Positions 1 through 6,106 of a stretch of 10,238 bases of DNA are shown piece after piece; position 1 is the first letter of the stretch; every line of letters starts with the position of its first letter. The DNA comes from AC-32 sp035455605 (GTDB taxonomy: Bacteria; Actinomycetota; Thermoleophilia; Gaiellales; Gaiellaceae): contig DATIER010000050.1 of NCBI GenBank assembly GCA_035455605.1, forward strand, positions 1 through 10,238. The letters run 5' to 3'. Position numbers and translations under genes: made by a program. The notes beneath the pieces are model-generated. The model saw only the letters and a program-made list of their open reading frames with translations, was not told the DNA's origin and did not search any database.

Positions 1-78
1 GACTCGACGCCGGACGGCCACCTGCTCGCCGAGCACCTGAGGCAGCGGCCGGCACAGCCGTCGGAGGTGGCGTCATGA
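1..78 (+). CDS. C-terminal end of an upstream gene (partial)
   Basis: Frame 1 is open from the first base and ends at TGA 76-78, giving a 25-residue tail ending ...AQPSEVAS. The stop overlaps the ATG of the dehydrogenase at 75 in an ATGA arrangement. The Shine-Dalgarno of the next gene lies inside its last codons. This layout is typical of a translationally coupled upstream gene, which is the main reason to believe it. The tail is hydrophilic and too short to assign to a family. The alternative is that the frame is open by chance in GC-rich DNA. Confidence 0.5.
   Translation, partial: DSTPDGHLLAEHLRQRPAQPSEVAS
63..68 (+). promoter_or_regulatory. Ribosome binding site of the dehydrogenase gene
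   Basis: GGAGGT at 63-68 lies 6 nt before the ATG at 75. This near-perfect anti-16S match fixes that start and shows the gene can be initiated independently as well as by coupling to the upstream frame. Confidence 0.8.
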
Positions 79-1247
79 GGGCGATCTGCTGGGAGGGCCG
101 CAACAAGGTCGAGGTCGAGAACGTCCCGGATCCCCGGCTCCTGAACGCGCGCGACGCGATCGTCCGCATCACCTCGACGGCCATCTGCGGTTCCGACCTG
201 CACCTGGTCGACGGCTACGTGCCGACGATGAAGAAGGGCGACGTGCTCGGGCACGAGTTCATGGGCGAGGTGGTCGAGGTCGGCCCGGCCGTCGGAAACC
301 TCGAGGTCGGCGACCGCGTCGTGGTGCCGTTCCCGATCGCCTGCGGCGCCTGCCTCGCGTGCGAGCGGGAGCAGTACTCGCTCTGCGAGAACACGAACCC
401 GAACGCGCGCCTCGCCGAGAAGATGTGGGGCTTCCCGACGGCCGGCTGCTTCGGCTACTCGCATCTCACCGGCGGGTACGCGGGCGGCCAGGCCGAGTAC
501 GCGCGCGTCCCGTTCGCCGACGTCGGGCCGATCAAGATCGAGAACGGCTTCACCGACGAGCAGGTGCTCTTCCTGTCGGACATCTTCCCGACCGGCTACA
601 TGGGCGCCGAGATGTGCGACCTACAGGGCGGCGAGGTGGTCGCGATCTGGGGCGCCGGCCCCGTCGGGCAGTTCGCCGCCGCGAGCGCCCGGATGCTCGG
701 CGCCGAGCGGGTGTTCGTGATCGACCGCTTCGAGTGCCGGCTGAAGATCGCCGAGCGCCACACCGGCGCGGAGACGCTCGACTACGAGGACGTCGACCGC
801 GTGCCCGAGGCGCTGAAGGAGCTGACCGGCGGGCGCGGCCCGGACGCCTGCATCGACGCCGTCGGCCTGGAGGCGCACCACCACGGGCCGCTCTACGCCT
901 ACGACCGCGTCAAGCAGGCGCTGCGCCAGGAGACCGAGCGCCCGTTCGCGCTGCGCGAGGCGATCATGAGCTGCCGCGGCGGCGGGGTCGTGTCGGTGGT
1001 CGGCGTCTACGGCGGGCTCGTCGACAAGTTCCCGCTGGGCGCCGTCATGAACAAGGGTCTGACGATCCGCAGCGGGCAGTGCCACGTGCACCGCTACCTG
1101 CGGCCGCTCCTGGAGCGGATCCAGCACGGCGAGATCGACCCGACCTTCATCGTCACGCACCCGCTGCCGCTCGACGAGGCGCCGCGCGGCTACGAGCTGT
1201 TCAAGAACAAGCAGGACGACTGCCTGAAGGTCGTCCTGAAGCCGTGA
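75..1247 (+). CDS. Zinc-dependent alcohol/formaldehyde dehydrogenase-like oxidoreductase (MDR family)
   Basis: This is a 390-residue medium-chain dehydrogenase, probably cytosolic and NAD(P)-dependent, oxidising an alcohol or aldehyde adduct. The N-terminal GroES-like domain has the catalytic zinc ligands C38 (in TAICGSDLH) and H60-E61 (in LGHEFMGEV). It also carries the full structural-zinc set C90, C93, C96 and C104. The Rossmann motif GAGPVG is near residue 193, followed by an acidic residue after the second strand (VFVIDR), which favours NAD. The length and the insert around residues 105-150 match the glutathione-independent formaldehyde dehydrogenase-like subgroup rather than classical ADH, which is about 350 residues. 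The ATG at 75 has a strong RBS. It overlaps an upstream gene by 4 nt and converges with the cupin gene, leaving a 22-nt gap. Substrate cannot be decided from sequence alone. Family is certain; the formaldehyde assignment is tentative. Confidence 0.93.
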   Translation: MRAICWEGRNKVEVENVPDPRLLNARDAIVRITSTAICGSDLHLVDGYVPTMKKGDVLGHEFMGEVVEVGPAVGNLEVGDRVVVPFPIACGACLACEREQYSLCENTNPNARLAEKMWGFPTAGCFGYSHLTGGYAGGQAEYARVPFADVGPIKIENGFTDEQVLFLSDIFPTGYMGAEMCDLQGGEVVAIWGAGPVGQFAAASARMLGAERVFVIDRFECRLKIAERHTGAETLDYEDVDRVPEALKELTGGRGPDACIDAVGLEAHHHGPLYAYDRVKQALRQETERPFALREAIMSCRGGGVVSVVGVYGGLVDKFPLGAVMNKGLTIRSGQCHVHRYLRPLLERIQHGEIDPTFIVTHPLPLDEAPRGYELFKNKQDDCLKVVLKP

Positions 1248-1269
1248 GGCTCGTAGGCGCCGCTCGTGG

Positions 1270-1812
1270 TCACGACCAGGGGAGCTCGCCCCAGTAGTCC
1301 GGACGCTTCGGCTGCGGCCGCTCCCAGCGGGCGTAGGCCTCCTGCGGGCTCGTCGTCTCCTGCTCGGCGCTCGCGCCGTGGCGCCCGGCGAGCTCCGACT
1401 TCGGATACAGGATGTGCTCGTCCTCCGGCCGCGTGCCGACCGCGAGCACGATCGTGAGGCCGTCGCCGGCGCCGACGATCACGTGCTCCGTCCCGGGCGG
1501 GCAATGGACGAAGTCCCACGCGCGCAGCGGCCGCTCCTCCCCCTCGACGAGCAGCACCGCCTCGCCGGCGAGGACGAGGAAGTCCTCCTGCGCGTTCTCC
1601 TCGTGGTAGAGGCAGAGCGGCTGGCCGGGCTTCATCACGCTGATGTTGATGCCAAGCTCCCTGAACGGGAACTCGCGGCTCTCGAACGACGTGCCCGAGC
1701 CGAAGGCCTCGTGCTCGACCCACGCCGCCTCGTCGACGTTGACCACGAACCAGCCGTCGGAGGCCGGCTTCAGGCCCGACTCCGCCTGCTCGAGCCGTGC
1801 TTCGTCGGGCAT
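1270..1812 (-). CDS. Single-domain cupin protein
   Basis: This 180-residue protein has one conserved beta-barrel cupin domain at about residues 55-130. Motif 1 runs from G63 to G83 with H70, E72 and E76. The second histidine of the usual HxH is replaced by glutamate, so the likely metal set is H70, E72/E76 and H110. Motif 2 includes PPGTEH, with the G107 turn and H110. Cupins of this type act as small isomerases, dioxygenases or ligand-binding proteins, and no substrate can be named. The ATG at 1812 was preferred over an in-frame start at 1866 because it shares one base with the stop of the glyoxalase gene (TGATG), whereas the longer form would run back through that gene. The pair is therefore probably one transcript with coupled translation. 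The residues before the barrel (about 1-50) and the last 40 look unstructured or family-specific. Confidence 0.88.
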   Translation of the reverse strand: MPDEARLEQAESGLKPASDGWFVVNVDEAAWVEHEAFGSGTSFESREFPFRELGINISVMKPGQPLCLYHEENAQEDFLVLAGEAVLLVEGEERPLRAWDFVHCPPGTEHVIVGAGDGLTIVLAVGTRPEDEHILYPKSELAGRHGASAEQETTSPQEAYARWERPQPKRPDYWGELPWS

Positions 1813-2198
1813 CAGCCGCGTCCGATCAGCTCGATGCGGTAGCCGTCCGGATCCTGCACGAAGCACAGGAACGAGCCGCCCTCGCGCACCTGGTACGGCG
1901 GGCGCTCCGGCTCGATGCCCTGCGCCGCGAGCTGCTCGAGCGTCGCGTCGAGGTCGTCGACGGCAACCGCGATGTGGCCGTAGCCGCTGCCGAGGTCGTA
2001 GGTGCGGCCGTCGTGGTTGTACGTCAGCTCGAGCACCGACTCGTGGTCGCCGAGCGAGAAGAAGTAGTTCGTCGCCTCGACCTCGCCGTCGCGGACGATG
2101 TCCATGTCGCGCGCGAAGGTGAAGCCGAGCGCCTCGTAGAACGCGCGGCTCCGTGCGGGGTCGGTGATGCGGTACATGGTGTGGAGGTAGCTGGTCAT
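1812..2198 (-). CDS. gloA: Glyoxalase I-like VOC protein (lactoylglutathione lyase type)
   Basis: This 128-residue protein of the vicinal oxygen chelate superfamily has paired beta-alpha-beta-beta-beta halves. It aligns by eye along its length with E. coli GloA, including the N-terminal LHTMYRI, the central ELTYN, the GHIAV strand and the C-terminal DPDGYRIELI. The four metal-ligand positions are all present: H6, E57, H75 and E123. GloA isomerises the hemithioacetal of methylglyoxal and a thiol. Actinobacteria generally lack glutathione, so mycothiol or another thiol would be the partner; this is inference. The ATG at 2198 has AGGA at 2206-2209, spaced 7 nt. It is the first gene of a pair with the downstream cupin. 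A distinct VOC substrate cannot be excluded, but the four ligands and the GloA-like length make the call reasonable. Confidence 0.9.
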   Translation of the reverse strand: MTSYLHTMYRITDPARSRAFYEALGFTFARDMDIVRDGEVEATNYFFSLGDHESVLELTYNHDGRTYDLGSGYGHIAVAVDDLDATLEQLAAQGIEPERPPYQVREGGSFLCFVQDPDGYRIELIGRG

Positions 2199-2235
2199 GC
2201 GGGCATCCTAGGTCGTCCGGGCAGCACGACGGGCG

Positions 2236-2944
2236 CTACTGCCTCGGGCCCTTGCCGATCGTCAGGGCGACCTTCGCGCCGCGCGCTTGTGGACGCTTCC
2301 GGGCCTCGGCTGCTCGGCGACGACCCTGCCCCGGCAATGGGCGCTCGCGAGGCGCGCCCGGGCCTTCGCCAGCGTTTCCCGTGGACGTTCGGAACCACGC
2401 AGGGCGGCGGCGGTGCGGCCGGCGGTGGCGGGGGCAGCGCCACCGGAGGCGGAGGCGGAGGCGGTGGCGGTGGAGGCGGAGGCGGCGGTGGGGGCGGCCC
2501 GGGCACGGAGACGACCACGGCCCCGGAGGCCTCGCCGATGCCCCCTGCGGCGTCCCCGCGGACGGCGTAGGCGTAGGTCGCTCCGGGCGCGACGGCCGCG
2601 TCGGTGAAGGTCAGGCCCGTCGTCCGGCCGAGGGCGACGCCGTCGCGCTCGACCTCGTAGCCGGAGACGCCGATCGCGCTCGCGCCGGCTCCCCAGCTCA
2701 GCGCGACCTTGGCCGGATCGCCGCCCGCCGAGGCGGCGAGGCCGGTCGGAGCGGTGGGCGGCGCGCACGAGACGGTCTGGGCGCTCGCGGCGCCCACGAC
2801 CGACGTGAGCGGCGCGAACGATCCCTTCTGCGTCCCGTCGGCCCACAGGACACCGGACTGCCAGCCCTTGAGGTCGGCCTCATCGCGCAGCAGGAAGTTG
2901 AAGATCGCACCGACGTAGGCGGTTCCCGCGACCGGCCGGGTCGG
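2236..2944 (-). pseudogene. Remnant of a secreted glycoside hydrolase-like protein with FN3 and PASTA domains
   Basis: Reading from 2944 downward, the frame gives a tail (VGAIFNFLLRDEADLKGWQ, then SGVLWADG) of the kind that closes TIM-barrel glycoside hydrolase-like proteins. An FN3 domain follows at about 2761-2500 (PPTAPTGL to a VVVSVPG end strand), then about 18 prolines, then CVVPNVHGK, the start of a PASTA repeat. PASTA homology then jumps frame near 2375-2380 (TLAKARARLASAHC) and again near 2278-2290 (GAKVALTIGKG), ending at TAG 2236-2238. Each jump fits a single-base loss. The PASTA stretch between HCR and GRVV also looks about a dozen residues short. There is no catalytic barrel and no signal peptide. 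Upstream sequence belongs to an intact gene whose stop is at 2946-2948, so the N-terminal part has been lost. Sequencing error could explain the frame jumps but not the missing body. FN3 is secure; the hydrolase identity is inferred from the tail only. Confidence 0.7.
2445..2498. repeat. GGCGGA/GGCGGT simple repeat (poly-proline linker on the minus strand)
   Basis: The plus strand is a nearly uninterrupted run of GGN units, mostly GGCGGA and GGCGGT. Read on the minus strand it encodes the poly-proline linker between the FN3 and PASTA parts of the broken gene. Similar but less regular G-rich units flank it at 2402-2440. The tract can slip during replication and could fold into G-quadruplexes on the plus strand. 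Confidence 0.85.
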
Positions 2945-2945
2945 A

Positions 2946-3659
2946 TCAGCCGCGAGCGGGCACGTAGTCGATGCGGCGGGTGACGATCTCGATTCCCCCG
3001 CTCAGCCTCCCGCCGGCAAGCCTGGCCGCTTGCTCGAGGACCGAGGTCCACATGTGCAGCTGCACCTCCTTCGCCATGCGCAGACGCTGGTGGAGGAGGT
3101 CGCTGAGCCGGTCGCCGGCTCGCGCCCACGACTCGACGGAGAACACCAGGTGCTCGCCGTTCGCGGCCGAGAGCTCGATCTGCCCCGCCTCGAGATGCCC
3201 TGCCAGGGTTGCGAGCCGGAACGAGCGTGGCGTCACCTCCACGACCCGCACGGGCCCGTCCCACGGCCCGGGCATGCGGACGACGTACTCGTCGCCGACC
3301 CGCATCTCGCCCTCCTCACCGCCCACCTTGAGGTACCGCGCGAGCTCCGTTGGCGAGACCGTGTCCGGGTCGGCGCGGATCGCGGCCAGCAGCTGCTCGG
3401 CCGACAGCGCCGCGTCGCGGATGCGCGCGCGATACGTCCGGTGGAAGAGCGGCCCGACGCCGTCGTCCGGGCACTGCAGCTCCTCCCGGGCGGCGTCGTC
3501 CGGAAGCGGCGGCGGCGCGTCGTCGGCCGCGGATCCCGCCTCCTCGCGGCGGTGCATCGGCGTGGTTCGCCACATGTAGTTCCACGAGGTGAGCGCGAGC
3601 CCCACCGGCCAGGCAGCGGCGGTTGCGGCGCGACGCGAGAACGACGGACGCTTCGGCAC
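2946..3659 (-). CDS. Membrane-anchored DUF1990-like protein
   Basis: This 237-residue protein starts at GTG 3659. A short basic N-terminus (VPKRPSFSRR) leads into a probable membrane or signal-anchor helix at about residues 10-27 (AAAWPVGLALTSWNYMW). A proline- and acid-rich linker follows, then a globular domain from about residue 67 (GVGPLFHRTYRARI). That domain includes MRVGDEYVVRMPGPWDGPVR, a GHLEAGQIE segment and an ESWARAGDRLSDLL helix. The last segments resemble the GHLLAGEERF and SRPAH parts of DUF1990/UPF0548 proteins, whose function is not established. The frame remains open upstream to 4226, but that extension has no protein-like character and runs through the antisense of other genes, so the GTG just before the basic anchor was chosen. 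No clear Shine-Dalgarno precedes it. The gene diverges from the small plus-strand gene at 3738. Family name is by recall; the gene itself is secure. Confidence 0.8.
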   Translation of the reverse strand: MPKRPSFSRRAATAAAWPVGLALTSWNYMWRTTPMHRREEAGSAADDAPPPLPDDAAREELQCPDDGVGPLFHRTYRARIRDAALSAEQLLAAIRADPDTVSPTELARYLKVGGEEGEMRVGDEYVVRMPGPWDGPVRVVEVTPRSFRLATLAGHLEAGQIELSAANGEHLVFSVESWARAGDRLSDLLHQRLRMAKEVQLHMWTSVLEQAARLAGGRLSGGIEIVTRRIDYVPARG

Positions 3660-3737
3660 TGGCGACTCGCGTACCCGTTGCCGGCACGAGCACACCCGCC
3701 GGTGCTTACGCCCGGCAGGATCGGGAAACGAGCAACC
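3660..3737. promoter_or_regulatory. Divergent intergenic region between the DUF1990-like gene and the small membrane protein gene
   Basis: These 78 bp separate two divergent starts and must hold both promoters if the genes are transcribed independently. The only symmetry I see is AGCAC (3689-3693) paired with GTGCT (3702-3706) across an 8-nt loop. No convincing -10/-35 pair stands out. Confidence 0.35.
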
Positions 3738-3980
3738 GTGCTCGGCGAAGGACTGCACCGAATCGGCCTGCGAGGCTGGCACTGCCACGCCGCCTCGCTG
3801 GCGTCCGTCGGCCTCTGCGTCGGACTCTGGATCCGAGGCAAGACGGTCGACCAGGACGAGCGTGGCAACGCGGAGCGCCGCGCGCTCTTCGTGGGTCTCT
3901 GGCCGCCGATGTTCTGGCTGATCGGCGACGCGATCGAGCGCCACGAGACCCGGCGTCCGCGCCTGCTCCGCGGCCGCTAG
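3738..3980 (+). CDS. Small two-helix membrane protein of unknown function
   Basis: This 80-residue protein starts at GTG 3738, the only usual start codon near the first hydrophobic segment. Two hydrophobic stretches are visible: about residues 17-32 (CHAASLASVGLCVGLWI) and 50-63 (LFVGLWPPMFWLIGDA). They are separated by a charged loop (RGKTVDQDERGNAERR), and the tail is basic. It resembles short, unnamed actinobacterial proteins with an ERRxxFVGLWxPTFxxLGxAL pattern, a recollection not checked by search. A plausible topology is both termini in the cytoplasm. The reading frame stays open far upstream but codes for nothing recognisable there. Its TAG (3978-3980) overlaps the stop of the minus-strand gene ending at 3977 through the shared palindrome CTAG. 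A weak GGGA at 3723-3726 is the only RBS candidate. The conserved-looking FVGLWPPMFW segment argues against a chance ORF. Confidence 0.68.
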   Translation: MLGEGLHRIGLRGWHCHAASLASVGLCVGLWIRGKTVDQDERGNAERRALFVGLWPPMFWLIGDAIERHETRRPRLLRGR

Positions 3981-4411
3981 CCGATCAGGTCGCGCAGGCG
4001 GATCCCGCCCCGGATCAGCTGGTCGAGCGGCAGGCGCTCGACGAGGCCGCGCAGCGCCGGCGCGAGGAAGCTCGGCACGTCGCCGCGCGCGACGGCCGCG
4101 TCGACCGAGCGAAACATCCCCGCGCGGAGCGCGACCTCGATCGTGTGCTCGTCCCACTGGCGCGGCGCCTCGCTGCCGCCGCCGATCGAGAGGACGAGCT
4201 CCTCCCGGGTCGTGTGCAGCCGGCACGCCGCGCCGTCCAGGCCGTCGAGCACGATCCGCTGGATCGTCGTGTCGAGCCCGCCCGTACGGCCGGCACGCGG
4301 TTGGCAGGGGTCGGCGATCCTCGGGGACGGCTCGTTCAGCGCGCCGAGGCCGAGCTCGACCGCGACGAGCGCCACGCCTGCGAGCAGCAGCGCCACGAGC
4401 GCGCGCTTCAC
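3977..4411 (-). CDS. Membrane-tethered extracytoplasmic protein of unknown function, coupled to the MFS exporter
   Basis: This 144-residue protein starts at GTG 4411, which overlaps the transporter's TGA in a GTGA arrangement. GGAGG at 4417-4421, spaced 5 nt, confirms the start. The N-terminus is basic then hydrophobic (residues 2-25, KRALVALLLAGVALVAVELG), giving a signal anchor or signal peptide without a lipobox. The rest is soluble and would face outward. Two cysteines, C36 and C63, could form a disulfide. A strand-rich centre (residues 46-76) is followed by helical segments and an amphipathic C-terminus. I recognise no named domain. Being last in the sigma-transporter operon and overlapping the exporter gene, it may be an accessory subunit of that exporter or a sensor for its substrate; this is inference. 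The frame is open upstream to 5599, but that stretch is an Arg/Ala-rich shadow of the transporter gene and was rejected. Confidence 0.8.
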   Translation of the reverse strand: MKRALVALLLAGVALVAVELGLGALNEPSPRIADPCQPRAGRTGGLDTTIQRIVLDGLDGAACRLHTTREELVLSIGGGSEAPRQWDEHTIEVALRAGMFRSVDAAVARGDVPSFLAPALRGLVERLPLDQLIRGGIRLRDLIG

Positions 4412-5724
4412 AGCAGCCTCCGGCGGTAGACCGCCGCCACGAGCAGGGCCAGGCCGGCGAGGCCGGCGCAGAGGAAGAAGGCGGGTCGCGAGGCGCGCGT
4501 GATCGTGCTCTCGATCGCGCCCGTGAGGTCGTCGCGCACCGCCGCCAGCGCCGGGTCGTGGCGCGCGCCGTGCTTGTCGAACGCCTCCGCGAGGTCGGGG
4601 GTCTCGCCGGCCTGCGCCTGCGCGAAGAGATGCCGGAGGTCGATCGCGACCGGCACCTTCTTGTCGAGGCCGATCGGCGCGTCGAGCAGCACCGCCGTCC
4701 CGCGCAGGAGCGCCTTGTCGCCCGCGCTCGGCACCTGCGACGCGAGCAGCGGCGCGATCAGCGCGAGCGCGAGCACGAGCCCGAGGTGGCGCGCGCCGAC
4801 GGTCAGGGTCCCGCTCCGCGTGAGCCCGGGCCCGGGCAGGAGCGTCGCGTTCGAGAGCACCGGCACCGCGAGGCCGAGGCCGACGCCGCACAGCAGCAGC
4901 GCCCAGATCGCGAGCGCCGCGCTCGCCTTCGGCAGCAGCGCGAGCCCGACGAGCCCGAGCGCGAGGAGCGCGGCCCCGCCGGCGACCGCGAGGTGCGGCT
5001 CGAGCCGGCGCTCGAGCGGGCGCGCGGCCAGCGCGGCGACCGGCAGCGAGCTGACGACGAGCGCGCCGCCGATCGGCGAGTAGCCCCAGACGCTGATCAC
5101 GAGCAGCACGGCGAGGAAGAGCGCGCCGACGAGCGCGCCGAAGAGGAGCCCGAGGCACGCGTTCGCCGGCAGCGTCCGCGAGAGCGACGGTCGCCAGCCC
5201 TCCTCGGCCTCCACGTGCGCGTGCGCGCGCACGACGCCGACCAGGCCGAGCGCCGCGACGGGCGCCTGCGCGACGAAGATCGCGCGCCAGTCGAACGCCT
5301 GCGTGAGCACGCCGCCGAGCGCCGGCCCCAGCGCGAGGCCGAACGTCCCCGCCGCCGTCCACCGCGCCCGCCCGAGCACGGGCAGCGCCCCGACCAGCAG
5401 GAGCGCGGCGCCGACGCCCTGCACCGCCCGTGCACCGATCAGGAAGCCGAGGCTCTGCGAGGCGGCGGCGGCGATCGAGGCCGCGAGGAAGACGACGAGC
5501 CCGCCGCCGAGCACGAGCCCCGCGTTCAGCCGGTGCACGAGCAGCACCAGTGCGAGCGCCGACACGGCGACCGCCAGGTTGTAGGCGGTCACCACCCACG
5601 ACACGCCTTCGATCGAGGTGTTGAAGCGGCCGTAGAGCTCCGGCAGCGCGAGGACGACGATCGAGGAGTCGGCGAATGCGACCGCGACGGCGGCCGCGAG
5701 CGGCGCGGAGAGCCCGCGCCTCAC
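4408..5724 (-). CDS. MFS transporter, drug/proton antiporter-like, 12 TM
   Basis: This 438-residue inner-membrane protein shows about 12 hydrophobic segments. TM1 holds ADSSIVVLALPEL, the counterpart of the LDxTIVNVALP motif of DHA2-type exporters. TM4 has the RAVQGVGAA segment. TM5 has the antiporter signature GLALGPALGGVL (motif C), followed by DWRAIF before TM6. These place it with proton-coupled exporters of drugs or small molecules. Unusually, about 80 mostly polar residues separate TM11 from TM12 (from QVPSAGDK to TITRAS); by normal topology this loop lies outside the membrane. The GTG at 5724 overlaps the stop of the NTF2-like gene (GTGA) and begins at the basic residues before TM1. 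A longer in-frame extension to 5877 is a shadow of that neighbour. The GGGGAGG directly in front is too close to act as a normal RBS, so translation probably depends on coupling. Substrate unknown. Confidence 0.92.
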   Translation of the reverse strand: MRRGLSAPLAAAVAVAFADSSIVVLALPELYGRFNTSIEGVSWVVTAYNLAVAVSALALVLLVHRLNAGLVLGGGLVVFLAASIAAAASQSLGFLIGARAVQGVGAALLLVGALPVLGRARWTAAGTFGLALGPALGGVLTQAFDWRAIFVAQAPVAALGLVGVVRAHAHVEAEEGWRPSLSRTLPANACLGLLFGALVGALFLAVLLVISVWGYSPIGGALVVSSLPVAALAARPLERRLEPHLAVAGGAALLALGLVGLALLPKASAALAIWALLLCGVGLGLAVPVLSNATLLPGPGLTRSGTLTVGARHLGLVLALALIAPLLASQVPSAGDKALLRGTAVLLDAPIGLDKKVPVAIDLRHLFAQAQAGETPDLAEAFDKHGARHDPALAAVRDDLTGAIESTITRASRPAFFLCAGLAGLALLVAAVYRRRLL

Positions 5725-6101
5725 CTCCCCCAGGTCTCGTGCGGCTCGCGCCGGCCGGGCTCGACGTGCCAGTAGTCGCGCGCCTCGAGGACGAGCCCCT
5801 GGTCGTCGAAGCGGAGCACCGAGCAGCCGGCGAGCGCCTGCTCCTCGCCGCCGGGCAGGACGAGCGTCGCCCACCACTCGACCGCGGCGCGGTCGCCCTC
5901 CTCGACCGGCTCGCCGAAGCGGACGCCCTCGGCGCGCGCCTCCGGGAAGACGCGGGTCGTGTAGGCGAGCGGCTGCTCCGGCTCGCGGAAGGGCGCCGAG
6001 CGGAAGACGCAGTCGTCGCGGTAGAGCGCGGCCGCGGCGGCCGGATCGCCGGCTTCCCAGGCGAGCTTGTACGCGTCGGCCCAGCGCTTGCCGTTCGTCA
6101 C
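5721..6101 (-). CDS. NTF2/SnoaL-like protein
   Basis: This 126-residue protein has the NTF2-like plan. N-terminal helices (WADAYKLAWEAGDPAAAAALY) are followed by DDCVFRSAPF and a curved sheet containing AAVEWWATLVLPGGEEQALAGCSVL and LVLEARDYWHVEPG. Such proteins form a hydrophobic cone that binds or isomerises small molecules, and many have no assigned role. No catalytic Asp/His pair of known ketosteroid isomerases can be placed with confidence. The GTG at 6101 lies 5 nt after the upstream gene's stop and has only a weak AGGCGG in front. A longer in-frame reading to 6752 overlaps that gene and is rejected. Its stop overlaps the start of the transporter. In context it might bind the compound exported by the neighbouring MFS protein, which is inference only. 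Confidence 0.88.
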   Translation of the reverse strand: MTNGKRWADAYKLAWEAGDPAAAAALYRDDCVFRSAPFREPEQPLAYTTRVFPEARAEGVRFGEPVEEGDRAAVEWWATLVLPGGEEQALAGCSVLRFDDQGLVLEARDYWHVEPGRREPHETWGR

Positions 6102-6106
6102 GCCGC

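Noticed and set aside
2402..2498. G-rich repeats as a CRISPR or tandem-repeat array
   Set aside because: Units are 3-6 bp without spacers and translate to a proline linker between domains.
3689..3706. AGCAC/GTGCT inverted repeat as an operator
   Set aside because: Five-base arms with an 8-nt gap are common by chance; mentioned only as part of the intergenic description.
3970..3977. GCGGCCGC palindrome as a regulatory site
   Set aside because: Eight-base GC palindromes are expected by chance at this base composition, and it lies within coding sequence.
3660..4226. N-terminal extension of the DUF1990-like frame on the minus strand
   Set aside because: The added sequence is low-complexity Arg/Ala/Pro-rich, runs antisense through the small membrane protein gene and the operon end, and precedes a basic signal-anchor start.
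4412..5599. Long upstream extension of the tethered-protein frame
   Set aside because: It is the Arg/Ala-rich out-of-frame shadow of the MFS gene; the GTG at 4411 has GGAGG at correct spacing.
4558..5775. Plus-strand 405-codon open frame opposite the transporter
   Set aside because: The product is almost entirely Arg, Glu, Ala and Asp with no fold-like pattern, as expected from the complement of a hydrophobic GC-rich gene.
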